Shown: positions 42,819-51,960, counted from the stretch's first letter. The stretch is 64,000 bases of DNA from Paragemmobacter straminiformis (GCF_014243445.1 NZ_JACLQD010000002.1:434001-498000); one strand, 5' to 3'. Notes: a model not told the origin generated them from the letters alone. Made by a program: numbers and translations.

Positions 42819-44213
42819 GTGACTGACACAATATGGAAGCCCGATCTGGCACAATATCCGGGTCCGAAATACCTCGCGCTGAGCCGGGCGCTGCGCGAGG
42901 CGATCCGTGCGGGGGAATTGGCCGAAGGGGCGCAACTGCCCACGGTGCGCGACCTTGCCTGGGCTTTGGGGGTGACGGCGGGAACGGTGAGCCGCGCCTA
43001 TGCCCTTGCCACGCAAGAGGGATTGCTTGCGGCGACCGTGGGGCGCGGCACCTTTGTCGCGGCGCGGGTGCCGCGTCTGGGGCCGACCCAACCCTTGATC
43101 ATCGAGCGCGAGAATGGCGGGCGGATCGACCTGCGCGCGCCGCGCCTGCCCGAAGTGGGACAGAGTGAGGCGATTTCGGCGGCGCTGGTGGCCCTGTCGC
43201 GCACCATCGGGCCGGATTGGGTGGACTATACCACGCAGCGGGCCGAAATGCCGCTGCGGGCGGCTGTCTGCGACTGGCTGGGCGACCGGGTTCTGGGGGC
43301 ATTCGGACCCGATGACATCGCCCTGACGGCGGGCGGCCAGAACGCCATCAGCCTGATCCTGCTGTGTTGCCTGCGCGGGGACCGGCCCGTGGTGCTGACC
43401 GAGGATCTGGCCTATCCCGGCTTTCGCTATGCCGCGCGGCTGGCGCGGGCCGATGTTGTGGGGGTCGAGACCGATGCCGAGGGACTGGTTCCCGAGGCGC
43501 TGGAAGCCGCCTGTCGCCGCCACGGGGCGCAGGTGCTTTGCGTGACCCCCGAGGCGCAGAACCCGACCGGCGCGCGGATGTCGCTGGAGCGGCGGCAAAA
43601 GATCGTCGCGCTGGCGCGGCATTTCGACCTTCAGGTGATCGAGGACGATTGCTACAGCCTGTCTGAATCGGATTGGCCGACCTTGCGCGCGCTTGCGCCC
43701 GAGCGGGTCTGGCATGTGGGCAGCCTGTCAAAGACGATCAGTGCGGCACTGCGGTTCGGCTATATCGTCTGCCCCTCGGGCATGGGCGAGACGGGGCGGA
43801 TCACGGCGCAGCACACCTATTTCGCGCTGGCAAAGCCTGTGTCGGACATCTGCCTGCATCTTTTCGAAAGCGGCGCGGCGGCCGAGATCAGGTCGCGCGT
43901 GGCCGAGGAACTGGCGGCCAAGGTCGAGACGGTGGTGGCGGCCCTCGGGCGGTATGATCTGACATGGCAAAGGGGGTTGCGCTTTGCCTTCCTGCGCCTG
44001 CCGCAGGGATGGCGCGGATCGACCTTTACCCGCGAGGCCGAGGCGGCGGGCGTGCTTGTCCGGTCGGCCGACGAATATGCGCTGAGCCATGCGCGGGCGC
44101 CCCATGCGGTGCGTCTGGCCTTTGCGGGAAACATCTCGCCCGAGGCCTTTGGGCGGGGCGTGTCGATCCTGTCGGGCGTGCTGGCAAAACCGCCCTACGA
44201 TCCGGCGGTGTGA
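42819..44213 (+). CDS. MocR-family transcriptional regulator (GntR HTH plus aminotransferase domain)
   Basis: A 464-aa PLP-dependent regulator. The winged helix is at about residues 13-80 (YLALSRALREAIRAGELAEGAQLPTVRDLA, then GTVSRAYALATQEGLL). The rest is a fold-type I aminotransferase-like domain with NPTGARMSLERRQ, VIEDDCYSL and HVGSLSKTISAALRFGYIV, where the Lys binds PLP. GTG 42819 has GAGGA five bases upstream. MocR proteins such as GabR, PdxR or TauR sense amine or vitamin B6 ligands; which one here is unknown. An ABC transporter of the polyamine type follows, a possible target. Confidence 0.93.
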   Translation: MTDTIWKPDLAQYPGPKYLALSRALREAIRAGELAEGAQLPTVRDLAWALGVTAGTVSRAYALATQEGLLAATVGRGTFVAARVPRLGPTQPLIIERENGGRIDLRAPRLPEVGQSEAISAALVALSRTIGPDWVDYTTQRAEMPLRAAVCDWLGDRVLGAFGPDDIALTAGGQNAISLILLCCLRGDRPVVLTEDLAYPGFRYAARLARADVVGVETDAEGLVPEALEAACRRHGAQVLCVTPEAQNPTGARMSLERRQKIVALARHFDLQVIEDDCYSLSESDWPTLRALAPERVWHVGSLSKTISAALRFGYIVCPSGMGETGRITAQHTYFALAKPVSDICLHLFESGAAAEIRSRVAEELAAKVETVVAALGRYDLTWQRGLRFAFLRLPQGWRGSTFTREAEAAGVLVRSADEYALSHARAPHAVRLAFAGNISPEAFGRGVSILSGVLAKPPYDPAV

Positions 44214-44313
44214 CCGATTCGGCGCAGGAGGCGCTGCTCACGCAGGCGTGGGTTGACCGAAAGGCGGGGTTGGACGAGTCTTTTTGCAACAACAAGAGCA
44301 GAAAGACCCTAAC

Positions 44314-44571
44314 ATGGGACAACAGGCATTCTTCCACGCGCCGCATGGCGGTGCGGATTTCCTCGGTTTGCGGACGGGCAAGGGCGGGGCCACGGAAATC
44401 ATCTATGATGATGGCGTGGCGCGGCGCATCGTGTGGCGCGTGGGCGGCAGCCCGAGCGAGGCGCGGTTGAGCGAGGCCCTGCGCGCGGCGGTGGGCGCGG
44501 TGCGGGTGGTTCCGACGCTGCATGACGAGTTGAAAAAGCGCGCCATTGCCGTCGAACGCATCGCGGGTTGA
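44314..44571 (+). CDS. Small hypothetical protein
   Basis: An 85-aa protein beginning MGQQAFFHAPHGGADFLGL with DGVARRIVWRVGGSPSEARLSEALR and LHDELKKRAIAVERI. Predicted alpha/beta, no signal or membrane segment, no family I can name. It lies between the MocR gene (100 nt) and the ABC permease gene (132 nt). A TTG at 44284 would add ten residues. Codon use looks like that of its neighbours, so I consider it real but with modest confidence. Confidence 0.6.
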   Translation: MGQQAFFHAPHGGADFLGLRTGKGGATEIIYDDGVARRIVWRVGGSPSEARLSEALRAAVGAVRVVPTLHDELKKRAIAVERIAG

Positions 44572-44703
44572 TCTAACTGCTTGATTTTCGGGCAGTTGCG
44601 GGGCAAATGAGCGCCCTGCCGCGACGGCGCTTGCTCTTTGCGCGGCGATGCGCATAATTTGATCAAACGCGGCATCTCGTCCGTGTGGCTGTCGACAGGG
44701 GTG

Positions 44704-45579
44704 ATGATGGCGCAGAAGCAGGGCCCGACGGGCGGTCGGTCGGAAGCGGCCAGCGGCTGGTTGCTGATAAGTCCGACGTTCATTTACGCAGTGCTGTTGT
44801 TGGCCGCCCCGCTGGTTGCGGTGCTGGTCTATTCGCTGACGCTGCGCGAGACGGGGGCGGTCAGCTTTGACAACTTCCTGACCGTCTGGACCAAGCCGAT
44901 CTACCAGAAGCTGATGAGCCGGTCGTTGACCGTATCGTTCAGCGTGACGGCGGTGACGGTGCTGCTTGCCTATCCGGTGGCCTATTTCGTCAGCTTCCAC
45001 GTGCAGCCGTCGAAGAAGTCGCTTTGGCTGTTCCTGATCACCATTCCGTTCTGGACCAGCTATCTGATCCGCGTGTTCCTGTGGAAAGTGATCCTTGGCT
45101 ATAACGGTGTGGTCAATTCGGGCCTGCTGAGCCTTGGCGTGATCGACGCGCCGTTGCAGGCGATCAACTACAACGTGCAGGCCATGATCCTGACGCTGGC
45201 CCATGCCTATGCACCCTTTGCCATTCTGCCGATCTTCGTCAGCCTCGAAAAAATCGACCGCTCCTTGCTGGAAGCGGGGCGTGATCTGGGCGAAAGCAGT
45301 TTCATGACCTTCTTCCGCGTGACGCTGCCGCTTTCGATGCCGGGGGTGATCGCGGCAGTGCTGATCGTCTTTATCCCGACGGTGGGCGACTATGTGACGC
45401 CGGACCTGATCGGGGGGGGCAAGCTGCCGATGATCGCCAATATGATCGAGGTGACGATGCTCAAGCAGAATGACCGGCATCTGGGGTCGGCCATCGCGAT
45501 GACCGCCATGCTGATCGTGGCGGTTGTCAGCCTTGTCTTCCTGCTGTTGAACCGCCGCTTCCTGAAGGGGTCGAAATGA
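44704..45579 (+). CDS. ABC transporter permease, spermidine/putrescine type (PotB-like)
   Basis: A 291-aa inner-membrane permease with about six spans. Characteristic stretches are SLTLRETGAVSFDNFLTVW, PFWTSYLIRVFLWKVILG, and the EAA loop SLLEAGRDLGESSFMTFFRVTLPLSMPG, followed by FIPTVGDYVTPDLIGGG, typical of PotB. The start is the ATG at 44704 (44707 also possible). It heads a coupled potB-potC-potA set. The ligand may be a polyamine, GABA or related compound. The regulator next door is of the MocR family, which fits an amine substrate. Confidence 0.92.
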   Translation: MMAQKQGPTGGRSEAASGWLLISPTFIYAVLLLAAPLVAVLVYSLTLRETGAVSFDNFLTVWTKPIYQKLMSRSLTVSFSVTAVTVLLAYPVAYFVSFHVQPSKKSLWLFLITIPFWTSYLIRVFLWKVILGYNGVVNSGLLSLGVIDAPLQAINYNVQAMILTLAHAYAPFAILPIFVSLEKIDRSLLEAGRDLGESSFMTFFRVTLPLSMPGVIAAVLIVFIPTVGDYVTPDLIGGGKLPMIANMIEVTMLKQNDRHLGSAIAMTAMLIVAVVSLVFLLLNRRFLKGSK

Positions 45580-46382
45580 AAAGCCCCGGTTTCCGGCTTT
45601 ATGCCATCGCCTATCTGCTGTTCCTTTATGCGCCGATCATCCTGCTTCCGCTGTTCGCCTTTAACGACAGCAAGGTGATCGCCTTTCCGCTGTCGGGCTT
45701 TACCACAAGCTGGTTCGCGACCATGTGGGAGGACCAGAACCTGTGGAATGCGGCGCAGAATTCGCTGATCATCTCGACCACGACGGCGATCTTTGCCACG
45801 CTTCTAGGGCTGTTCGCGGCGCGGGCGTCGACGCGCTTCAACTTTCCGGGCAGCGGCGGGGCCTTGGGGCTGATCATGCTGCCGCTGGTTCTGCCCGAGA
45901 TGATCGTGGCGATGGCGATGCTGGCGGTGTTGCTGACCATCGGGTTCCCGCTGTCGATCTTTACCATCATTCTGGGGCATGTGCTGCTGTGCACGCCCTT
46001 TGCCGTGGCAATCCTGAGCAGCGCGTTCCAGTCGCTGGACCGGTCGCTGGAGGAAGCGGCGCAGGATCTGGGCGAGACGCCGCTTTCGACGTTCTGGCTG
46101 ATCATCCTGCCGCTGGTGATGCCGGGGATCATCTCGTCCCTGCTGATCTGTTTCACCATCAGCCTCGATGAATTCATCATGGCCTATTTCCTTGGCGGGA
46201 ACGAGCCTGTGCTTTCCACCTATATCTACGGGCAGTTCCGGTTCCCCGCGCGGGTTCCGGCGATCATGGCGCTTGGCACCATCCTTGTCTGTCTGTCCAT
46301 CACCCTTCTTGCGATCGCCGAATGGTTCCGCCGCCGTGGCATCGCGAAATCCGGCGGCACTGATACCGGAGGCTTCCTGTGA
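45576..46382 (+). CDS. ABC transporter permease, spermidine/putrescine type (PotC-like)
   Basis: A 268-aa inner-membrane permease with six predicted spans. It begins with LYAIAYLLFLYAPIILLPLFAFNDSKVIAFP; the EAA loop is SLEEAAQDLGETPLSTFWLIILPLVMPGI and the following FTISLDEFIMAYFLGG is typical of PotC. The start overlaps the potB-like stop (ATGA) and the stop overlaps the GTG of the next ATPase gene, so all three are coupled. Confidence 0.93.
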   Translation: MKSPGFRLYAIAYLLFLYAPIILLPLFAFNDSKVIAFPLSGFTTSWFATMWEDQNLWNAAQNSLIISTTTAIFATLLGLFAARASTRFNFPGSGGALGLIMLPLVLPEMIVAMAMLAVLLTIGFPLSIFTIILGHVLLCTPFAVAILSSAFQSLDRSLEEAAQDLGETPLSTFWLIILPLVMPGIISSLLICFTISLDEFIMAYFLGGNEPVLSTYIYGQFRFPARVPAIMALGTILVCLSITLLAIAEWFRRRGIAKSGGTDTGGFL

Positions 46383-47473
46383 GCACCAAAGACACGATGA
46401 TCGAGTTCCGGGACGTTCATAAGTATTATGGCGATTACCACGCGCTGCGCGGGATCACCGGAACGATCCGGCCGGGCGAGTTCTTTTCGCTGCTGGGGCC
46501 ATCGGGATGTGGCAAGACCACGCTGCTGCGCACCATCGCGGGGTTCGAGGATATCTCGAGCGGCGCGGTTCTGGTCGACGGGCGCGATATGGCGGGGGTT
46601 CCGGCCAACAAGCGGCCGACGAACATGGTGTTCCAGTCCTACGCGATCTTTCCGCATCTGAGCGTGGCGCAGAATGTGGGCTTTGGCTTGCGCAAGGATG
46701 CGCGTTCGACCGCCGAGAAGGAAAAGGCGGTGGCCGAGGCCTTGGAGATGGTCGGGCTGAAAGGCTATGGCGGACGGGCGGCGCATGCGCTTTCGGGCGG
46801 GCAGCGGCAGCGCGTGGCGCTGGCGCGGGCCTTGATCCTGAAACCGAAGGTGCTGTTGCTGGACGAGCCGCTCTCGGCGCTTGACAAGAAGATGCGCGAG
46901 CAGATGCAGATGGAGCTGATCAAGCTGCAACGGCAGGTCGGGATCACCTTTATTCTGGTGACGCATGACCAGGAGGAAGCCTTGGTCATGTCGGACCGGA
47001 TCGCCGTGATGTTCGAGGGCGAGATCGCGCAGCTGGCAGACCCCGAAACGCTGTATCGCCGCCCGGGCAGCCGGAAGGTGGCCGATTTCATCGGAACGAT
47101 GAACTTCCTGCCCGCCAAGGTTCTGGAAGAGGGGGCGGATGCTGTCGAGGTCGATGCGGCGGGCTTCGGACGCATCCATATCGAGGCGCGTCAGGTCATG
47201 GGCGGCAAGACCGACGAAGGCGCGACGGTCGGCTTCCGGCCCGAGACGCTGACGATCCTTTACGAAGGATCGGCGGCGGCAGACCGCGAAAGCATGGCGA
47301 CGATCGAGGAAGTCGTCTATTTCGGGGACATGACCTATTACGACGTGCGGATCGACGGCACCGATGCGCCGGTGCGGATTTCGATGCGCAACGTATTCGG
47401 GCGCCCGGTGCTTGATATCGGCGCGCGCGCGCGGGTGGGCTGGTCGCCGGGGGCGCTGGTGCTGTTCCGCTAG
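46379..47473 (+). CDS. ABC transporter ATP-binding protein, spermidine/putrescine type (PotA-like)
   Basis: A 364-aa ATPase that energises the two permeases. Walker A is GPSGCGKTTLLR, the signature is ALSGGQRQRVALARAL, Walker B is VLLLDEPLSALD, and switch His lies in LVTHDQEEAL. The C-terminal TOBE domain (residues about 280-360) gives FRPETLTILYEG and VRISMRNVFGRP. The start is a GTG overlapping the previous stop (GTGA) with GGAGG six bases before. The periplasmic binding protein of this system is not in the cluster. Confidence 0.93.
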   Translation: MSTKDTMIEFRDVHKYYGDYHALRGITGTIRPGEFFSLLGPSGCGKTTLLRTIAGFEDISSGAVLVDGRDMAGVPANKRPTNMVFQSYAIFPHLSVAQNVGFGLRKDARSTAEKEKAVAEALEMVGLKGYGGRAAHALSGGQRQRVALARALILKPKVLLLDEPLSALDKKMREQMQMELIKLQRQVGITFILVTHDQEEALVMSDRIAVMFEGEIAQLADPETLYRRPGSRKVADFIGTMNFLPAKVLEEGADAVEVDAAGFGRIHIEARQVMGGKTDEGATVGFRPETLTILYEGSAAADRESMATIEEVVYFGDMTYYDVRIDGTDAPVRISMRNVFGRPVLDIGARARVGWSPGALVLFR

Positions 47474-47528
47474 GGACGGGCGCGGTTTTCGTGACGGAAA
47501 GGCGTGGGCCCCTTGGGGGATGCCCGCG

Positions 47529-48140
47529 TCACGCGTCGGGGGGCAGCAGGCCGAGGCCGCGCAGGTAGATGCCTATGCCCGCTTCAAGCAGGTCTTCGGG
47601 AACGAAGGGCGATTTGGCGCCAGCGCCGCGCATGTAAAGTTCCACCACGCCGTGGCTGAGTGCGAGGATATGGGCCGAAAACATCGTGGCCGGGGGGCGG
47701 CGGTCGGCGGGCATCTGGTCGGAGAGGGCAGCGGCGGCGCGTTCGAACACGGCGCGGGCCTTTTGTGCGGCAAGCGCAAGGTCGGGATAGGCGTTGAAGG
47801 AAAGCCCGCTTTCGAACATCGCCATGTAATGGCCGGGATATTTGCGCGCAAAGGCAAGATAGGCGCGGCCCGTCGATTCAAAGGCGGCAAGGGCCGTGGG
47901 TTTGCCGTCGCCATAGGCGTAATCCATGAGGGCAGCGAAAACGTCATAGCCCTGCCGCGCGACCTCGGCGATCAGGTCGTCGCGTCCGGCGAAATGGCGG
48001 TAGACGGCGGCGGGGGTGACATCGGCCTGCTTTGCGGCCTCGGACAGGGTAAAGCCGGTCGGCCCCTTTTCGGCAATGAGGGTAAGCGCGGCATCGACAA
48101 GCGCCTGACGCAGATTGCCGTGATGATAGCCGCGCTTCAT
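47529..48140 (-). CDS. TetR family transcriptional regulator
   Basis: A 203-aa repressor. The HTH is at residues 8-52 (LRQALVDAALTLIAEKGPTGFTLSEAAKQADVTPAAVYRHFAGRDDL) and the C-terminal domain resembles the WHG type (YLAFARKYPGHYMAMFESGL). The ligand is unknown. It begins 1 nt after the stop of the ppk2 gene on the same strand, so it is transcribed behind it and could autoregulate that gene. Confidence 0.92.
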   Translation of the reverse strand: MKRGYHHGNLRQALVDAALTLIAEKGPTGFTLSEAAKQADVTPAAVYRHFAGRDDLIAEVARQGYDVFAALMDYAYGDGKPTALAAFESTGRAYLAFARKYPGHYMAMFESGLSFNAYPDLALAAQKARAVFERAAAALSDQMPADRRPPATMFSAHILALSHGVVELYMRGAGAKSPFVPEDLLEAGIGIYLRGLGLLPPDA

Positions 48141-48141
48141 G

Positions 48142-49017
48142 TCATTCCTTGGGTCGCAGGCCCGGTCCGCCGCAGATCGCGGGGTCTGGCGTGCCGATCA
48201 ACCCTTTGTCGCGCCCCTTGAAATCGACCGCAAGCAGGACTGTCTGGATGGCGGCGATGCGGGCGCGTTTCTTGTCATCCGACAGGACGACGTTCCACGG
48301 GGCATAGTCGAAATGGGATTTCTCCATCGTCTCGTCGATGGCGTGGCAATAGTCGTCCCATTTGCCCAAGCCGTCGATGTCGATGGACGAGAGTTTCCAT
48401 TGCTTCAGCGGGTCGCCTTCGCGGGCGAGGAAGCGGCGGAGCTGTTCGGCGCGGCCCACCTCGAGCCAGAGTTTGACGAGGATGATGCCCTCGTCGACCA
48501 GCATCCGTTCGAAATCGGGCAACTGGCGGAAGAAGCGGGTGCGCTGTTCGGGGGTGCAGAAGCCGAACACCTGTTCGACGATGCCGCGGTTATACCAGGA
48601 GCGGTCGAACATCGCCATTTCGCCCGCGGCGGGAAGCCAGTCGATGTAGCGCTGGAAATACCAGCTTGCGGCCTCGCGGTCCGAGGGTTTCGACAGGGCG
48701 ACGACATTTGCCACGCGGGGGTTCAGGTTTTCGCGCATCGTGTCGATGGTGCCGCCCTTGCCCGCGGCATCGCGCCCTTCGAACACCACGACGACGCGTT
48801 TTCCGGTGGCTTTGACATCGGCAAGCATGCGGACAAGCTGGCGCTGCAACCCTTCGAGCGCGCTGTCGTAATCCTTGCGCTTCATCTCTTCGCGGTAGGG
48901 GTAGGTATCGGTGATGATGGCGTCCTTGCCCGCCTTTTCGATGGCCTTGCGCACGGATTTCGGCGCGCCTTTTTCGAAATAGCGGGTGATTGCGCCGTCA
49001 AAGGGCAGATCTGACAT
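48142..49017 (-). CDS. ppk2: Polyphosphate kinase 2 (class I)
   Basis: A 291-aa PPK2 that phosphorylates a nucleoside diphosphate from polyphosphate, or makes polyphosphate in reverse. Walker A is [15 protein letters not shown], Walker B is [14 protein letters not shown], and the lid region contains [20 protein letters not shown] and [19 protein letters not shown] single-domain length suggests class I (NDP). GGAGG lies five bases before the ATG at 49017. It precedes a TetR regulator gene by one nucleotide. Confidence 0.93.
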   Translation of the reverse strand: MSDLPFDGAITRYFEKGAPKSVRKAIEKAGKDAIITDTYPYREEMKRKDYDSALEGLQRQLVRMLADVKATGKRVVVVFEGRDAAGKGGTIDTMRENLNPRVANVVALSKPSDREAASWYFQRYIDWLPAAGEMAMFDRSWYNRGIVEQVFGFCTPEQRTRFFRQLPDFERMLVDEGIILVKLWLEVGRAEQLRRFLAREGDPLKQWKLSSIDIDGLGKWDDYCHAIDETMEKSHFDYAPWNVVLSDDKKRARIAAIQTVLLAVDFKGRDKGLIGTPDPAICGGPGLRPKE

Positions 49018-49063
49018 GAAAGCCTCCATCACAGTCGCGACGAGTTTAGGCGGGGCGGGGCGG

Positions 49064-50023
49064 TCAGCGCAATCCGGCACGGGTTGCTGCGCGGTCAATG
49101 GCGGCAAGCACGGCTTCGGGATCGGCGTGGTGCGGCATGTGGCCGACGCCGGGAAGCACGGTCAGATGCGCGTTGGGCAGGCGGAGGGCCAGCGGGGCCG
49201 AGTGGATGGAAAGCGGAACGATGCTGTCCGCGTCACCGTGAACCAGCTCGATCGGAAGGGTGAGCGAGGGCAGGCGCTGCTCCATCGCGACGATCTGCGG
49301 GCGCAGGCTGTTGATCTGCTGCACATTGGCCGCAAGTGCGGTGCGGCGCAGCGTAAGGTCGGTGCCGAGATGGGCGAGGTAGCCTGCCGGCACGGGCTGG
49401 GGGGCAAAGACGCCGGTCACGGCGGCTTCGACATAGGACTGAGGCACCCATGCCGAGGCGAGCGGGATCAGCAGGGCGCGGCCAAGGGCGGTTTCTGTCA
49501 GCCGGTACCAGGGATCAAGCCCGCCCGGCCAGGGCAGCGAGGGCGAGCCTATGGTCACCAATGCGGCGGCAGGGTGATCGAGCGCCCATGACAGCGCGAC
49601 CGTCCCGCCATAGCTTTGCCCGACGAGGATGGGCCGTGTTGCCCCGAGGCTGTCGGCGGCGGCCTTCAGCACGGCGACCTGCGCCGCAAGCGAGGGGTCG
49701 CCATCGGGGAGCGGATCGGAATAGCCCAAACCGGGGCGATCCATCGCGATCACGCGGTAGTCGGGTGACAGGCGGTCGATCAGATCGAAGCTGAAATCGC
49801 GCAGAGAGCCGGATGCGCCGTGGATCAGCACCAGATCGGGACCGCTGCCTTTGACCAGCACATGCACGCGCGTGCCGTCCACGTCGACGAATTGGCCTTG
49901 GGGCGGATGGGCGACAAGGGCGCGGGCTTCGCGGTTGCCGGCACGGTAAAGCGTTGCCGCCGTCGCAGTGGCTGCGACGGCGGCGAGGAAGGTCAGGCTA
50001 CGTGCCAATCTTTTCAATCTCAT
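49064..50023 (-). CDS. Alpha/beta hydrolase, membrane-anchored or exported
   Basis: A 319-aa hydrolase. The N-terminus ([22 protein letters not shown]) is a signal or anchor. The catalytic triad is Ser in [12 protein letters not shown], Asp in [13 protein letters not shown] and His in [11 protein letters not shown], with the oxyanion hole [10 protein letters not shown]. Substrate unknown. The ATG at 50023 overlaps the preceding metA gene by 26 nt, which is plausible for translational coupling in this compact segment. A start further downstream would remove the hydrophobic leader. Confidence 0.88.
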   Translation of the reverse strand: MRLKRLARSLTFLAAVAATATAATLYRAGNREARALVAHPPQGQFVDVDGTRVHVLVKGSGPDLVLIHGASGSLRDFSFDLIDRLSPDYRVIAMDRPGLGYSDPLPDGDPSLAAQVAVLKAAADSLGATRPILVGQSYGGTVALSWALDHPAAALVTIGSPSLPWPGGLDPWYRLTETALGRALLIPLASAWVPQSYVEAAVTGVFAPQPVPAGYLAHLGTDLTLRRTALAANVQQINSLRPQIVAMEQRLPSLTLPIELVHGDADSIVPLSIHSAPLALRLPNAHLTVLPGVGHMPHHADPEAVLAAIDRAATRAGLR

Positions 50024-50915
50024 AGGGCGTGGACTGGTAAATCTCGTTGATCCAGTTGCCATATAGAAGGTGGGCGTGGCTTCTCCAGCGATTGAGCGGC
50101 GGCATCGCGGGATTGTCATCGGGATAGTAGTTCATCGGCACGTTGATCGGGGTGCCCGCCGCGATGTCGCGGTCATATTCCTGCTTGAGCGTGTCGCTGT
50201 CATATTCGAAATGGTTGAAGATGTAGAGCGCGCGATGCGCGCTGTCCTCGACCAGACAGGGGCCGACCTCGTCTGACCCGAGCAGGGTGGTCAGGCCGGG
50301 TTTCGCGTCGATCTCGGCCTGCCGCATTTCGGTCCAGCGCGAGACGGGGATGACGAAATCATCCGAGAAGCCGCGCAGGAAGGGCGAGGTCGGGCAAAGG
50401 ATGCGGTGGCGGAAGCAGCCGAATGCCTTGTGCGGCAGCATGTGCTTCTGGACGCCGTGGAAATGGTTGATCATTGCCATCCCGCCCCAGCAGACGCCGA
50501 AGGTGGATTGCACGTTGGTCTGGGTCCAGTCGAAAACCTGTTCCAGCTCTTTCCAATAGGTCACTTCGTGAAAGGGCAGGTGTTCGATGGGCGCGCCGGT
50601 GATGATGAGTCCGTCGAACTTTTCGTCGCGCACGTCCTGAAACGGGCGGTAGAAGGTTTCCATATGCGCGGCAGCGGTGTTGCGGGTCTGGTGTTCGGTC
50701 ATGCGGATCAGGTGCAGGTCGATCTGCAAGGGCGTGGCCCCGATCAGGCGGGCGAACTGGTTTTCGGTCTGGATCTTTTTCGGCATCAGGTTGAGCAGGC
50801 CGATCCGCAGCGGGCGGATATCCTGACGCGCGGCGCGTTCGGGCGACATGACCGAGACGCCCTCGTTCCGCAGAACGTCATAGGCGGGCAGGCTCTCGGG
50901 CAGGGTGATGGGCAT
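49998..50915 (-). CDS. metAA: Homoserine O-acetyltransferase, MetA type
   Basis: A 305-aa MetA-fold enzyme activating homoserine for methionine synthesis. Catalytic Cys142 lies in [10 protein letters not shown] and the His/Glu pair in IFNHFEYD. The acyl-CoA selectivity position, Gly111 in the succinyl-specific E. coli enzyme and Glu111 in acetyl-specific Bacillus proteins, is Glu111 here ([10 protein letters not shown]), so acetyl-CoA is the predicted donor. It is followed by a hydrolase gene that overlaps by 26 nt. No SAM riboswitch is obvious in the 83-bp upstream gap, which holds a short tandem repeat. Confidence 0.93.
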   Translation of the reverse strand: MPITLPESLPAYDVLRNEGVSVMSPERAARQDIRPLRIGLLNLMPKKIQTENQFARLIGATPLQIDLHLIRMTEHQTRNTAAAHMETFYRPFQDVRDEKFDGLIITGAPIEHLPFHEVTYWKELEQVFDWTQTNVQSTFGVCWGGMAMINHFHGVQKHMLPHKAFGCFRHRILCPTSPFLRGFSDDFVIPVSRWTEMRQAEIDAKPGLTTLLGSDEVGPCLVEDSAHRALYIFNHFEYDSDTLKQEYDRDIAAGTPINVPMNYYPDDNPAMPPLNRWRSHAHLLYGNWINEIYQSTPYEIEKIGT

Positions 50916-50970
50916 GGTGGACCTGAAACTGAACGGGAAGGTTTATTTATGTGTTCCGGCTGGCACGATC

Positions 50971-51030
50971 AAGCACGGTCTGGGCAAGCACGGTCTGGTC
51001 AAGCACGGTCTGGGGAGGCACGGTCCAAGG
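50971..51030. repeat. Short tandem repeat, 15-bp unit, about four copies
   Basis: Units starting AAGCACGGTCTGG occur at 50971, 50986 and 51001, with a degenerate fourth at 51016. The array spans the stop of the leftward ATPase gene (50999) and the upstream region of metA. In the gene's frame the repeat gives the last codons; in the other leftward frames it reads as tandem pentapeptides such as TVLDQ. Confidence 0.75.
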
Positions 51031-51865
51031 CGGCGGCGACAAGGGCGTGAAAGCCCGCCGCATCCTTGACGGTGGCGACTTCCTCGGCGGTGACGGTGAG
51101 GCCCCAGTTGGCCATCGCGGCATAGCGCGGCTGGCGGTGTTCCAGAAGTCGCGCATAGCCGAAACGCAGGAAAGCATCGGGGTCGATGGCGGATCCGGGC
51201 TTGCCGGACGAGAATTCGGCCCAGAGGTCGCGCAGGAATCCGGGCTGGTAATACATGGGCTTGGGCGCGCGGTCGAACCGGCGTTTCAACTCCTCGCGGT
51301 GGGCTTCGGACCCTTTGATCCAGACGAGCAGAAGGTTTTCCGACAGCGTCTTCATCACCGGATCGGCGGGGTTGGCGGCATCGACGACTTCGCAGATCGA
51401 ACCGCCCGAGTCGCAGACGAAATTGTCGTAGCCGTAGATGTCGGACGCCCGGTCGATGAAGCGCGGCGTGTCGAGCAGGGCCGACACCTCGGCTTCGCGG
51501 TGCTGGTCCTGACGTTTGCAATATTCGGCAAAGGGCACGCCGCCACGCGACGGATCGCCCGGTTTGCCAAGATAGGTGGACAGGGGGGCGAGGTTGTCGA
51601 AGGTGATGTTCGAGGCGATGTAGACCGAATCCGTCATCAGCAATTCGCGCAGAAGCGGCACTTTCATCGCCTCGCGCTTGAAGTTGTCGGCGATGAATTC
51701 GCCCATGTAGCGCGTGCCGATGCGGTAATCGATCGAGTAGTGGAACCAGTTTCCGGCATCGCGCAGCAGGTTCGAAAGATGCGTCTTGCCAAGGCCCGAC
51801 ATGCCGAAAAGCAGCACGCGTTTGCGTTTTGCCGCAAGGAATTCGGCGCCGGATGTGTAGATCAT
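50999..51865 (-). CDS. P-loop ATPase/kinase-like protein, unknown function
   Basis: A 288-aa cytosolic protein with Walker A GMSGLGKTHLS at residues 21-31, close to the N-terminus, and a nucleotide-kinase-like layout. Other conserved stretches are WFHYSIDYRIGTRYMGEFI, VPFAEYCKRQDQHREAEVSALLDTPRFI, DNFVCDSGGSICEVVD, and LLLVWIKGSEAHREELKRRF. Annotators usually call it 'ATPase'; the substrate is unknown. Its 3' end lies in the tandem repeat, so C-terminal residues may vary between strains. It is followed at 83 nt by metA on the same strand. Confidence 0.75.
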   Translation of the reverse strand: MIYTSGAEFLAAKRKRVLLFGMSGLGKTHLSNLLRDAGNWFHYSIDYRIGTRYMGEFIADNFKREAMKVPLLRELLMTDSVYIASNITFDNLAPLSTYLGKPGDPSRGGVPFAEYCKRQDQHREAEVSALLDTPRFIDRASDIYGYDNFVCDSGGSICEVVDAANPADPVMKTLSENLLLVWIKGSEAHREELKRRFDRAPKPMYYQPGFLRDLWAEFSSGKPGSAIDPDAFLRFGYARLLEHRQPRYAAMANWGLTVTAEEVATVKDAAGFHALVAAALDRASPDRA

Positions 51866-51931
51866 GGTTCTGCCCCCTTGGTCCCTTGGCGGGTGATAGC
51901 GCGGCGCAGGGGGGATTTCACGCGGAAAACG

Positions 51932-51956
51932 AAAGGGCCCCGCGCGGGGGCCCTTT
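51932..51956. terminator. Rho-independent terminator of the FadL-like gene
   Basis: Inverted repeat AAAGGGCCCC and GGGGCCCTTT with a 5-nt loop, just past the leftward outer-membrane-protein gene and followed by CGTTTTC on the minus strand. Confidence 0.8.
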
Positions 51957-51960
51957 GGTT

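Noticed and set aside
50916-50998. SAM-II riboswitch upstream of metA
   Set aside because: Only 83 bp are available and they hold the tandem repeat; I could not find the SAM-II pseudoknot elements.
50971-51030. CRISPR array
   Set aside because: Units are 15 bp and directly abutting with no spacers.
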